Origin: Stenopsyche tienmushanensis
Taxonomy: Eukaryota > Arthropoda > Insecta > Trichoptera > Stenopsychidae
Direction of reading: 5' to 3'
Length of the DNA: 64,000 nucleotides
NCBI GenBank assembly: GCA_008973525.1
Contig: WACJ01000047.1
Location: 992,001-1,056,000 of the forward strand
A program made the translations under genes and the position numbers. The notes under the pieces were generated by a model. The model ran no database searches. It saw nothing but the letters and a program-made list of their open reading frames with translations, and was not told the DNA's origin. Below, one piece after another: positions 33,355-44,400 of this stretch (within the stretch, counting starts at the first letter, position 1; every line of letters starts with the position of its first letter).

Positions 33355-33626
33355 CTTCGAACTTCGAGTCTAGTCAAGGCTCAGTCTAAGACTCTGACTG
33401 AGAACTTGAATTTGAGATCGTGTGAGATTGTGTCTTCTACGCCTCGCAGCCGCATTCTGGTTAAAGTAGAGTGAATAAACATGCTGTGAAGAAGCAATCG
33501 ACTTTGGAATCTCTACCTACCCCTTGTGGAGTCCTTCTCGCTGATGCTACGAGGAATACAGCAGCTGTTGGGCTGGAGAGAGAATAACTGTGCCCCGACA
33601 TTCGGCTAGGGCTTGTCCACGTTACA
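33355..33626 (+). mobile_element. LTR-like fragment ending CGTTACA
   Basis: The block contains GAGTGAATAAACATGC (a poly(A)-type signal at about 33471), GC-richer sequence and a terminal GTCCACGTTACA at 33626, followed by a T/A-rich run. Its inverse start TGTAACGTGG equals the start of the block at 19035. It is probably the 3' part of an LTR. No internal coding region is attached. Confidence 0.35.
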
Positions 33627-34984
33627 GTTTTTTTTAAAAAAATATGATATCATTGAAAATGCGTGTTGCGAAGAAATCAAAAAGTGTAATTTAATAACGT
33701 CTGGGAAGAAGATTTTTTCTTCATCAATTTTTTTTGCTCAATATGCAAACTGATCGTCGCTCTTCCAAAAAGAGGTATTCTGCATGGACATTTTAGTTCC
33801 GTGCATGAATATTATAATCATAACTGTCTTCAAAATTTAAAAATAAGGAAAGAACTAGTACAAAAGTCGAAGGCACTCACAGCAATCATTGTTTAAGAAA
33901 GTTTGCAACAAATATATATCCGCCATCGTGGCATCGTTACGTGTCATATATTGGCCAAACTTAAGAAATCTCTTGGCGATGGTGAAATTTTTAAATAAGG
34001 ATTTATATCTGCTGCCGAATAATTATAGGCTGTTATCTAAACTCGATCCCGAAACCATTTTAAATTGAAAAATAATTCCCAAGGCAAAAAAGGTTGTGTA
34101 CCCTTATTATATATAGATTAACAGCAAGCATTTTGTTTAATTATTTTTAAATATTCAGATATTATATAATCCACGTGCGCATATTTTATGAATACTTTTG
34201 AAGAAATCTTTGCAATATTGCAAAGATTCGAAGACATTTCGTCGGATGAAAAAGAATCATTAAATACAAGTCTACGAATAAAAATCAACAGACCAAAGAA
34301 GTACTGTTAAATAAATACAAATTGAACCTATCAAAAAACTAAATTGTAATTAAGAAGCGAAATTTCTCTTACCGTACACGTCAAAGAAGAATTCCAAGAA
34401 AAAGATAGATTACTCGAGCGTTGCCTGAGAAGGAATATTTAAATGAAAAAATATGTACAAAAAGACACTACATATTTAATTCGGAATTGCTTGCCTTTTC
34501 TCAGAATAAATTCATATTTTCTGCCTCTATTATCCAATGAACCGATATGAATTTTTGTACGTGGAATGTGGTAATATGGTTTAAATTCGGGAATGCTTCT
34601 AGATGTAATATGTTTGCGATGTTAAGCATTGTTGTATCGCATATGGGGCTCTATGCTTTTGGTTAATTTAGCAGTTCGGATTAAGTTTGGACGAGAGTTT
34701 GCTAAAGCAGATGGACTTCAGATCTGCGTATGGCGCAGCTAAAGGGTGAAATTTAAATGCAACTTTGGGAAAATTATGCCAGAACGAAACCATTACGTGG
34801 AACATTATTAAGATGAAGCGGTCAATTTCACAGACGGGTGTTATAATGTTGAATTTAGCACGGGAATATGAGGATCAAATTTTAACGGATGGAAATGCTC
34901 GCTGCAAAGAAATGCAGATGTTTAACACTAACGGTACCGAGCCCGGTCAAATGACAATAAATTTATCTACTTTGGTATATTTGT
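33627..34984. other. No gene seen; 1.36 kb
   Basis: AT-rich. The 117-residue plus frame 34765-35118 runs into the repeat at 34985, has no motif, and is rejected as a gene. Confidence 0.4.
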
Positions 34985-35275
34985 TTAGGATGCGTGATTC
35001 TGTACCTTGCGACCTCCGCATATTTATATATATAAAAAATAATATCTGTTTGTTCGTATGTAATGCGCTGCCATACCGTTCATCAGATTGCGATAAAACT
35101 TTGTACACCTATTGTTAAAGATTGCGCGAGTAACATAAGAATAGTCTAATATACAAAAATAAAAATTTGTTTGTTCGTATTTTATGCGCTACCATACAGT
35201 TCATTCGATTACAATAAAACATTACCAATTTATTGTTTGCACTTTTTTAAATAATATAAGTATAGTACAATTACA
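34985..35275 (-). repeat. Inverted copy of the 3261-3491 tandem dimer
   Basis: Two head-to-tail units, inverted relative to 3261-3491, share TTTGTTCGTATNTNATGCGC, TGCCATACCGTTCATCAGAT and TGCGATAAAACTTTG, then GCGAGTAACATAAG. Units start near 35052 and 35166. Confidence 0.6.
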
Positions 35276-36176
35276 GTACTTATAATAAAACCAATAAAAT
35301 AAAATAAATATCATTTACACTTTTCCCTTATATATCATTAAATTTCAATAAATGTATTTCATTAAATTTCAAACGATATTTTTAGAATTGTTATTTTTTT
35401 GGCAGTAACTCGCCGGGTACCATTTATAATAAATTGATAAATCATTTCGATAAAACATATTTTTCGCATGCGATCAAATGGTCGGTTACTGTATGGATAG
35501 ACATATGTAAAATCCGGGTACCGTTAGTGTTAATTAATATCCGCGACAAAAGCTTAATTTCCCATAGGCTTACGTTTATTTGTCTCTGCGGTTCGAAAAT
35601 TTGTCTTCGTACCTTTTTCTCGGCGAGCGAAATAGTTTCCTCAAAATTGAGCTGATGTCTTCAGCAAGCGCATTTCATGCAAATAATCGAGTATTAAATC
35701 AAATTTATTGCAAAGATTTTAGCTCGAGTAAAATCAAAGTTGAATAGTTCAGAGTGTTTCTGGCTTTTCACGTTCGCAGACACTTTCTTTCTTCATGTCT
35801 GTCCGTTGCACCTGTTCTTTGAGTTGGGTCCATTTTATTAAATTGTCAGTTTTTGACTACTAACTATTCGGCGGCTCTTTTTTTCAAAGACGATAGCGTT
35901 ATGAAAATGTAACAAATGGAAACGTTCGAAATGTCTTCCGAAATACGTCAGCATATTTATAGCACTTGCGACTGAAAATTATTGCTGAAATCTGTCATTT
36001 ATAACGGATGGAAAAAAAGGTTCAGCGTTGAAGATCACCGATGATTGCATGAATGAGAAATTGGCCGAAATGATTTAGTTCTTAATATGTGATTGCATAT
36101 ATTGCATTTGTCGCTTTATTACTTTGGTAGTTAATTATAATACAACTCTATTGCAATATCTAATGCTAGACAATGC
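35276..36176. other. No gene seen
   Basis: AT-rich. The plus frame 35434-35655 lacks a motif. Confidence 0.4.
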
Positions 36177-36371
36177 TCATCGATTTAGTTGTCCAAGTTC
36201 GATCATGTCGCCATTAGCCAACTCCTCAAATTGAGTTACAATCAAATCAACTAGACCTACGAGTACGTCATCCATTTCCAAATTAAATTGCCTTCCTAAA
36301 TCAACAGCTTCAGGAGAAATTTGCCTATGAGCGTCTTTAACACCTTGTAATTGGTCACAAGCTTTAAACAA
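36177..36371 (-). pseudogene. Transposase-like remnant, possibly pogo/CENP-B type
   Basis: The minus frame encodes a 64-residue acidic product with AVDLGRQFNLEMDDVLVGLV, then QFEELANGDMIELGQL and a stop. The pattern 'LGLE-D--D---LV--H-EEL---ELIEL' is common near the C-terminus of Tigger/pogo transposases, and this piece resembles it. There is no DDE core around it. It could also belong to the hAT relic just upstream at 36830-37020. The assignment is tentative. Confidence 0.3.
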
Positions 36372-36829
36372 AGCAACTTACATAACCTATTAAATCTTAA
36401 TTGTTCAATAACTTGAGCATAACACGAACAATATTTACAAGTCCATATTTTGTAGCTTTGTCAACTTTAGGAACATTCAGACCAAATATTAATATATTAA
36501 GTAATTTATAAGTATTAGGGTGTTGCATAATTCTTGCTCATTTATGAAATTTACTATTCTTACTAAATGCTATTCAATTGATTCGAAATCTTGCAAAAAG
36601 GCTAAAAAATTTGATTGATTAACAGTACAAAGACAATTTAGTGTAGAGATAATCAACTTATTAAATCTGTAACCCTCTTTTGTAATTTTGTAACTATTAA
36701 AAATTTTCAAATGTCCATCATATATCACAGTAACACAATGTAACACAACAGTATTCGTAATTTTTGAGTGGACGTTTAATGATAAATGTAAGGAAATTTA
36801 CCATTTTATTAATGTTTCAAACATAAAAA

Positions 36830-37020
36830 TTGAATCTGTTGAAAATACATTTAATGAATTATTAATGAGATCCACAAGGCTGTTGAATGTTAGATATCTG
36901 ATTTTATTTTTGTAAGGAAAAAACGAATTTTTCGGAAATATAATATTCAGACGGTTTCCCTATTTGGTAATAATATGATTAACAGTACTAAAGCCTGCTT
37001 CTATGATATAAGATATGAGG
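36830..37020 (-). pseudogene. ZBED5/FAM200-like hAT transposase C-terminal remnant
   Basis: On the minus strand, from about 37019, the translation reads EAGFSTVNHIITK, stop, GNRLNI and an AT-rich decayed continuation. The motif E-GFS-VN-(L)-(S/T)K--NRLNI is typical of the end of the hAT lineage that gave rise to vertebrate ZBED5/FAM200 genes. Only about 60 residues are recognisable. The LTR-family L copy 2 begins directly beside it. Confidence 0.55.
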
Positions 37021-37046
37021 TAAGGAAAGGTATTGTAGCGTGAGCG

Positions 37047-37387
37047 AATTATCATCCCCAAGCAATGGTGCTGTTAATCTGTGCGGATTTAATTCACTAG
37101 ATTAACAGCGACATCTTCTGTTTCTCTTTAGGCGCAAAATGTCAATGAAATAGCGCTATTTTTTGTGGCTTTGTAGACACATTGTGTCTGAAGGAACGAC
37201 ACCGATCGCTTCTTGCGTGTGTACCGTTGCTGTTTCGGTGATGACGCGCATGAGGTGGGATAGCCTTGGCTGCGGGAGGACGTCCTTCCCGCGGCCGGAT
37301 TTCTCTCTCGTGATTAATAAAGAGGTTATCTAAAACGAGAAACTTTCTATTCGACGCCAATCTATCTCCATCCTCTCCTCCAGCCAG
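37047..37387 (+). mobile_element. LTR-family L copy 2 (solo)
   Basis: This has the same architecture as copy 1 but on the plus strand: ATCATCCCCAAGCAATGG, GATTAACAGCGACATC, then TGAAGGAACGACACCGATCG, then the hairpin block TAGCCTTGGCTGCGGG...CCCGCGGCC (from about 37260), CTCTCTCGTGATTAATAAAG and CTATTCGACGCC. It stands alone without internal element DNA. Copies 1 and 2 face each other across about 7 kb. Confidence 0.55.
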
Positions 37388-40161
37388 TAATTAATATGAA
37401 ACAAAAACAAGATTATAATTTATCTTTTATTTTGCTATATTTTTATATTCACCACTATCGAAATTCCATTAATCATTTTTTATCGTATCTTATTTTTAGT
37501 AGTTCTCTTGAAATGTTTTATGAAAGCTTAAACACTTACTGGTGGGCAGTAGGGACCACATTAACTACAACTGATTTAGAACAATGAGCAAGATTAAAAA
37601 TTTTAAAATTATTGTTCAACTACCACGTCTCACCTTATGCTTATTTCCGCATCGAGAAAAAATGTTCTTGGGTTTATTAAAAAAAAGTAGTATGTGGTGA
37701 ATGACACTAAAGAATAGTTGGACTGTGAAATAAAAAAATATGGTTATGAGTAGACTTTGGTAATCTTTCTTATTGATATTTGTAAGCCAATTTTATATTA
37801 TCTTTTTGTTACTATTTCGAATGAAAAATAGAGGTACAAAAATGTTCTTTCCCGCATTTCAAAGCATTACGAAGATCGGATATTTCATAAGGAAACATCC
37901 TTTGATATAAGAATTTTAAGTATTGTTGATAATATAGTTAATTTAAAATCACGAGGTTCTTTGATCTTATTCTTGAAATGATTTGATAATATCAAATCAG
38001 AACGTAATTCCGTTAGTAAATGATATAGTTTATCTGATTTTCAATACCGTGGCTTAATTTAGATCAATCTCATTTAGTGAAATTAATCTTCCTTATCCTA
38101 TAAATGTATTAAATATAGAGATAAGCTCGTTGATGCAAACACTAGATAAGAATTTTCCTAGACGTGGGGAATTCCGACGCACATTGGATATTTGATTACC
38201 TCTTCGCTCTCTTCGGGTTTCCGTTATTGTTTATTCTGATTGATGTTGGTGTCAAAAAGTGTCGTGATCCAATTTCGAAGGATGAAATTTATTTAAAAAA
38301 CGTCACCGAAAATTGTCTAAATGTCGAAAGCTTTTACTTATCATTCCGGCGGGCTTGTGTCAATAGGATCCTCTCGGAATACGATATAAGATACATTTAA
38401 TATTCGGCGAAATGAATTGTGAAATGAAATAAAATACATATTTGAGCGGAAACGACGTTCGATATTGCTTTAAATTAAACTTTTTTCAGCGATCGCGAAT
38501 TGTGCGCCTAACAAATTTGATAAAGGCAAATTGTATAACTCCACGGTGCTAGAAGTTGCCGCCCGGCGCCAGGTCCAGGCGCAGGAAGATTACATTTCAT
38601 GCTGTGATAAATCGTTTCATAATACTATCCGCCCTCAGCCTTGTCTGTCCTAACCAAAATTTTCTTGGATTCTCTTTGAAATTTGAGTATTCTGAGGCGT
38701 CTGCCCTTCGATAAGTTTCCGTTGGTTCACCTTTCAAAATAAGCTTGTTTATTGGATTTTCCGCAAAGATTTATGCCGGAAAAGTGGCCTCAAACTCTAC
38801 CTGTCAATATGGACCGACAGGTTTCTTTTGAAAACCGTATCGATTGCCATCACCACAAAAAGGATTGTCAAATTACGTCCTGATTTTGCACCATTCATTA
38901 CATTTTCCGAGTGCTTGAATTGAATTTATTACTCAAGCGATTTCTTTGTCGAAGAAGAATACGTACTAGCTTCATTCACTTAAGACTTTACGTTTTTTAT
39001 AATGGAATAAAAATCAATTTCACACCATATTGAGATCATCTTAGCATTTCAATACACTTAGCAAACAAGTGACGGTAACTTTAGGAATTAGTTTTAACGC
39101 CTCAGTCCAAAAATTCGAACATTGAAATCATTTTCAATAGTCACTGTCATTCAAATTATCACCAAAATATGTCCTTGTTTTCTCATAGTCAATCACCGCG
39201 TTAAATTATTGGTGGATTTTCACGTCAGCCAAATAAGGTTGTTTTGCTTTTTACTTGTTTTACTTTAGATGTTTACATAGAGCAATTACAATAAATTGTT
39301 GGAATTTTGATTCATGCATATATTGAAGTGGAACTTTTATTAGTAAAGTAAAGTAAATTAAATTGGCTTGAACGTCACGAAACGTGAAACTCTAAATGAC
39401 AGTTGGTTAGAAAGCGCAGGAGAATCATTTGTAGTCTCTCCATCTCTGTCGCATACATTATAGACACGCTATGTCCACACTTGCCTATTTTATTATATAT
39501 TATACAAACAGAGTTAAATATTTTAGCAAAAAAATCCATTAAAAAATGGAAAAAAAATAATGCATGAATCAACTTTTACTAGGAGCTGGGAAGTTTCACT
39601 TCTTTCACAGGAGTCTGTCCTTCAATATCGACAGGGCTTTGCAGCATCGACTCGGACTCGCATCATACGACAGAATCCTTTATTTTACCTCCTCAGAGGG
39701 GGCGGTTCTTTATCTTCGACCGCTCATCCGATCACACAGACAAGGAGGAATCCTCCAAAAGTGAGGGGAAACAATTAGAACATTATAATCTTTAATAATT
39801 ATGTTTATTTACCATTTTATACGGCGACGATCACGAGGTAGAGACTTCCGGATTCAATGCGAATGTACTCGAAATTATGATAGCTGCAAATGAAGTTTGC
39901 ACGCCAACAATTAACACGACCAGTCCGCAAGGCTCCCCAGAGGGAATAAAATGCATTCATCCTGTAACCCTTAGGATATACCCCCAACGCTTGCAGGCAA
40001 CCCCGGCGGCGCAGAACCCGAACAGCATGAAAAACGTCCCGCTTTGATGACCAAAATCAATGGGAAATGGGAAAAATTTAATTTTTTACAAAAATAAACG
40101 CGAAATATTCCCAAGCTACAGAAAACTCGAACAACTTTGAATTGTTGAAAATGTTCTTTTA
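37388..40161. other. No gene supported; 2.8 kb
   Basis: A 78-residue plus ORF (38164-38400) starts with a hydrophobic stretch (FDYLFALFGFPLLFILIDVG), but it has no recognised family, Kozak support or splice evidence. The region 38480-38660 is GC-richer and unassigned. Overlapping plus frames at 39560-39778 are chance. Confidence 0.35.
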
Positions 40162-40496
40162 TCGGGCCATGATGTTGCTGGATGAATGAATGAGAATAGA
40201 TGGGCGTCGAATAGAAAGACTCTCTTCTCTAAATAACTATTTATTCCACACGAGAGAGAGAGAGAGAGATCTGACTGCGGGAAGGACGACCTCCCGTAGC
40301 CAAGGCTAACTGACGCCTCTTCCGACTCCCGCCTCCTGCGCATCACTACCCAACCGACAACGGTGCACGTGCAAGAAGCGATCGGTTGGTATGCAGGTGC
40401 AATGTCTCCGCAGGGCCACAAGAGATGGCGCTGTTAAAATAATACATTGCACCTGAAGAGAGATGGAAGATATCGCTGTTAACAGCGCTACTACGT
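40162..40496 (-). mobile_element. LTR-family L copy 3 (solo)
   Basis: Minus-strand copy: CGTAGTAGCGCTGTTAACAG, CTCTCTTCAGGTGCAATG, GCGCCATCTCTTGTGGCCCT, GATCGCTTCTTGCACGTGCA, then (AG)-rich CTCTCTCTCTCGTGTGGAAT and AAATAGTTATTTAG, and TCTATTCGACGCCCATC...CAGCAACATCA. It belongs to the same subfamily as the copies at 44005 and in the foldback at 53.6/56.8 kb. A (GA)n run lies at 40250-40268. Confidence 0.6.
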
Positions 40497-40924
40497 GGGA
40501 TGGATCGCCCATGCTACAAAGACATTACAATAAATGCTCAAAAATATTGTGTATACGTTAATAATTGGCTTGCAGATTTTGGATATCTTAACAAGTTTTA
40601 TTATATTAAGTTTGCAAAAATACATATAAATATCATTGGTTTTTGGCATGATTAAAGACATTTCTTTAAGAATTCTTGCCTTAGAAGAATTCCATAACGA
40701 ACAAGAACTCAATTAACAACCTTCACTTTTCGTTCTTTGTAATAGATCATCAAACGTTATAAATACCTGTTCATTTCAGTAGTTTATAAAATGTAAGTAT
40801 ATTTTTTATCATTCTAAATACTATTTATAATATTGATTCGATAAGTTTTGGACGAGAGAATGACAAAACAATCAACGAATGTTCACAATTGGAGAGTAAT
40901 TAAATATTCGATCTTTGTGACTTT
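40497..40924. other. No gene seen
   Basis: AT-rich linker. The short minus frame 40712-40491 overlaps the LTR edge and is chance. Confidence 0.4.
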
Positions 40925-41191
40925 TTAACCCCTAAAGGAGTACTATCCCAGGGCCTGGGATCCCCCCCTCCATTTTTTAGAAAGAGCACTCTTGTACATT
41001 GAGCTCGGAGACAGACAGAGACAGAGACAGACGTAGCGCAGTTCGGGAGACAGAGACGGAGAGCTTCCACGCATACATTTGCCTCGAATTGAATATTGTT
41101 TTACGCTCATAGGAGCTGACAGAAAGTAATCGGCGAATATGGAATCAACGACTTCATCGATTTTAAATTTGCTCACTCCTCAAAAAGTTAA
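40925..41191. mobile_element. TTAA-flanked MITE family T, copy 1 (267 bp)
   Basis: It starts TTAACCCCTAAAGGAGTACT (40925) and ends CACTCCTCAAAAAGTTAA (41191), giving inverted ends TTAACCCCTAAAGGAG and TTAACTTTTTGAGGAG with TTAA on both sides. It shares AGAGCACTCTTGTACATTGA, GCTCGGAGACAGACAGAGAC and GGAGCTGACAGAAAGTAATC with copy 2 at 46254. It is probably piggyBac-mobilised. Confidence 0.7.
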
Positions 41192-42300
41192 TAAGTGTAA
41201 TTTATCAACGTTTTAATATTTAAGTTTACATTTTGCATCCAAATGATTGCTTATTTGTCTATTTGAAAATTGATGTCAAAATGGCGATGCTTTGTTATGC
41301 GATAAGTTTGTTTAGTAAATTAGCGAAGTTGATTCGCTGAATCCAGTCTATTTATTTAGTAAACGACTATACTAATTTATTAAACAGGAGCTGTGGATGG
41401 CGACCGCCGAATGGCCCACCAACACAAAATATCATCAATAATTTAATGGATTACCCATTGAAATGCGGTAAATTCATTAAATGAGCAATTTTTCATTGTA
41501 TTGCATTATTTTCACATGTACCGTTATACATACAAACGAGTCGAACGTTCGCACACGTAGCCCCTAATCAATATCGAATAAAACGATTTTTGTCTCGGGG
41601 TTCTACCAGCGGGTTGTGAGCAAATCGCATAGTTTATTTAAACGTGACGAAGATTGAGTGTGTAAAAATGAGATTTGGCAAAAAAGGCAATATTTGCCGG
41701 GAGTCACAGTCGATATCACGTCTACAGCGATTTTGGTATTTCTTATCACGTATTATGATCTGCTTTTTTCGTCGGCGAAGAATCGGGACGCGGGCGACAT
41801 ATTTGTAAAACATAAATGGAGTAAAACTTATCCTCCAAAACACCGGGGAATTTTTCTATTTGATCCGATGGCTGCGAAAAGTAATGCGATTTTGCGAAAT
41901 TCGCACTGTGAAAACAACAAAAGCCATTTTGAATTTCAACTAATCGTACTCTTGCATACGAAATGTGTGCCCGTACGTGCAAATCCAATCAGATCTAATA
42001 TCCACGAGTTGGCGTCAATTTTTATTCGAATTCCGAAAGCTTAAATTGCTATCTGTAAATTCTATTCGAATTCAATTCATACTTTTGAGTGCATTTCAAA
42101 CATCAACTTTTAGTAAATTAATTGACAGAATAACGTTGGATTTTGCATGCTTCCTGTATGAATAGATCAAATCAAACTAATATTTAATCTCTTTAGCTTA
42201 AACAATTTCTTGGTAGATTTGTGTGGTTTGCTAATGTTTCCACTTTATTTTTGTTTTGGGAAATAAATGATATATAATACTCACCAATATAAATGAAACA
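41192..42300. other. No gene supported; one 128-codon ORF
   Basis: The plus ORF 41658-42044 encodes 128 residues with one hydrophobic stretch (TSTAILVFLITYYDLLF). I see no family motif and no introns, and overlapping minus frames of similar length exist (41988-41746), so I treat it as unsupported. Confidence 0.35.
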
Positions 42301-42477
42301 TTAAGCTTCATCTATATATATTGAACGAAAGACGGATTTTTTAGCGAATATCATGCCAAATACTTTTGTATCATATCCAAGACAAACAGTAATAAGTATT
42401 ATGCCAAGGGTAAATAATAGTGAGAATACACTGGTAAGCTTAAACTTTGAAAATATATCATCATGATTTAAGAAAAA
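42301..42477 (-). CDS. Likely terminal exon of an unrecognised membrane protein
   Basis: On the minus strand a textbook acceptor, TAAATATCCCTTTTGCAG, ends at 42478. It is followed by 58 open codons and TAA at 42303-42301. The product reads FFLNHDDIFSKFKL, then a membrane helix TSVFSLLFTLGIILITVCLG, then YDTKVFGMIFAKKSVFRSIY and IDEA. Codon use is varied and the sequence is not low-complexity. An AATAAA on the same strand lies about 50 bases after the stop (about 42249). No upstream exon could be identified by eye in the next 2 kb, so the intron may be long or the exon may be a relic. The family is unknown. The short cytosolic tail after a single helix suggests the end of a multi-pass protein. 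Confidence 0.4.
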   Translation of the reverse strand, partial: FFLNHDDIFSKFKLTSVFSLLFTLGIILITVCLGYDTKVFGMIFAKKSVFRSIYIDEA

Positions 42478-42747
42478 CTGCAAAAGGGATATTTAGTAAA
42501 AGTAACAACAATATAACAACAAATAAAATATTATTTACATCAATGACTTTATCTTTTCAAACACAAATTTTCTGATCATTTTCGGCTATGAAATTGATAT
42601 TCGTATGAAAGCTAATTTTGAACGTTTAAGTCTGGAAAAATAAGCTAAAAGGATACACTTGTATCAGAACCTCAAATTTACATAATGAATTCTAAGTAGG
42701 TCTGAGTCAGATCATCGTAGAAATTTCACAGTAATTTGGAATTCCAT

Positions 42748-42830
42748 GGATTCTTAAACTTATGTAGAACACGAGCCCCCTTTTGAACATTTTTTTTTGC
42801 GGACCCCATACCAACCTTTTATTTCATCTC
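42748..42830 (+). mobile_element. hAT MITE fragment (family of 49832-50082)
   Basis: ATTCTTAAACTTATGTAGAA, then GAGCCCCCTTTTGAA and TTTTGCGGACCCC match the left part of the MITE at 49832. The right end is missing. Confidence 0.5.
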
Positions 42831-44004
42831 AACCGTTGATTTAGAACTTACTGGTAATGTGAATAGAATAGATGTTGAACACTATATGCATTATCCATAG
42901 CCAATAAAGAGCAGCGGATAAATGCACAGAATTCTTATTGGAGTTGATGTAAGTATGTACACGCTCATTCAACTCTTATTATTCAACTTTTATTAATTCG
43001 ATCTTTCTTTTCTTGCCACGACGAAGAAAGAAAGTGCTGTTTTTATAACATCTGGATTTAAACATATAGATTTGGCAGTTTCAAGCACAATATTATGTAG
43101 AACTAGGCGGGGGGGGGGGGGAGAGGATAGTTGAGATTGGACAAACAGCAACATAGTATACCTGGACTTTTTAAGACCATGTCCATGCCCTGCGCTATTG
43201 TCTGGTCTGTTCCAAGTGCCCTCGGACTCACCATACAGGAGTGTTTTCTATTGCTTTTTGCGCCTTTTACTCTGCGCCTTCCAAAAATAAATTAGGTTAG
43301 GTTAGGTTATGTAAGAAATGTAAGAAGATCCCTTTCAGACTACCTACACCCGAAGATGCGATGGAGAAGGAAGGAAGAGGTTATGCTAAAACGCGAAGAA
43401 ACTACTATGCTAGGTCACTGCTATCACGAGTCTAACCTCAGGCAGCAGCATCCAGGCACCCACCCCTTTTGATCCGCGCCCTCCAGAGGAGGCGAGGTTT
43501 CTACAAGAAAACGAGCTTTAGACTATTGCATCCAAGGGTGCGGCAGAAGAGGAAGGATAAATGTCCAAGCTAATTCAAAGGAATACTACCACGGGTTCAT
43601 TACCACCATGAGTCCAACCTTAGTTTGAAGGGGGCTGTAGCAGATAACGGACTGTAGAGACTCCCTCTTCCGGATGGTGTTCGTATTGGTTCGGTAATTT
43701 GTAGTACCTAGCCACGGAGACAAGTCGTTGTTCGAGCAGCCGAAAGCCATTTTCCCCTATACACACTAAGCTGTTGAAGATAGTAGGGTCGTCTTTTGCA
43801 CAGAGTCCTTCTGTAATCAGTAGTTTCACATTTTATTTTACGGGTACGAAGCACAAGGTAAGCTGCGTATTCAACTCATGCTAGATGGGTTACCCCAGTA
43901 GCGTTTGATGAGCAAACCGATGAGTCTGCTTTCGCCTATTTCTATTCTACATTATTACCTCATGGGTTTGACTTTTACCCGCAGGCATAGAGTTGCCCTC
44001 CCTC
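42831..44004. other. No gene seen; mixed repeat debris
   Basis: This contains a 13-base G run (43109-43121) and a TTAGGTTAGGTTAGGTTA run (43292-43309). A balanced-composition block (43320-43860) looks like transposon debris, but I cannot classify it. The 69-residue minus frame 43829-43620 has no motif. Confidence 0.4.
43292..43309 (+). repeat. Short interstitial TTAGG run
   Basis: Three and a half TTAGG units occur in a row, preceded by AAAAATAAA. TTAGG is the ancestral insect telomere repeat. A second short run (TTATGTTAGGTTAGGTT) is at 55303-55319. In many insects such runs are simply abundant motifs within transposons, and here both sit beside repeats. Confidence 0.5.
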
Positions 44005-44225
44005 TGTAGTAGCGCTGTTAATCTGAGCAGGTTTAACTCACATGATTAATAACGACATCTTGCGTCTCTCTTCAGGTGCAATGAGTTATGTTAACAGCGC
44101 CATCTCTTGTGGCCCTGTGGAGACATTGCACATGCATACCGACAGATCCCGTCTTGTGCGTGCACCGTTGCCGGTTGGGTAGTGACGCGCAGAAATTGGG
44201 AGTCGGGAGAGGTGGCGGTTAGTCA

Positions 44226-44267
<42 letters not shown>

Positions 44268-44400
44268 TCTCTCGTGTGGAATAAATAGTTATTTAAAGAA
44301 GAGAATTTTTCTATTCGACGCCCGTCTATTCCCATCCATTTGTCCAGCAACATCACGACCCAATAACAGCAGCAGCATCATCCCGACGAGCAAGTGATAT
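44005..44400 (+). mobile_element. LTR-family L copy 4 with start of internal region
   Basis: Plus-strand copy: TGTAGTAGCGCTGTTAATCT, TTAACAGCGCCATCTCTTGT, GTGCGTGCACCGTTGCCGG, a long CT run, TCGTGTGGAATAAATAGTTA, TTCTATTCGACGCCCGTC and CAGCAACATCACGACCC. It continues into CATCCCGACGAGCAAG, a phrase also found just outside the repeat at 53508-53530 (inverted) and at 55160-55175. This shared continuation shows that element-internal sequence follows the LTR-like unit. Confidence 0.6.
44229..44273 (+). repeat. (CT)n microsatellite inside LTR-family L copy 4
   Basis: About 22 CT units occur with one CC interruption near 44263. It sits at the position where other copies have shorter CT tracts, so the tract varies between copies. 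Confidence 0.9.

Noticed and set aside
34765..35118. 117-codon plus-strand ORF
   Set aside because: Its C-terminal third lies inside the dispersed tandem repeat at 34985-35275, and the rest has no motif.
37142..37360. ORFs within LTR-family L copies (also 40116-40421, 44107-44397, 53415-53639)
   Set aside because: They cover non-coding LTR-like sequence and differ in frame and length from copy to copy.
41658..42044. 128-codon plus-strand ORF
   Set aside because: No motif, opposed overlapping frames of similar length, and no start-context or splice support.
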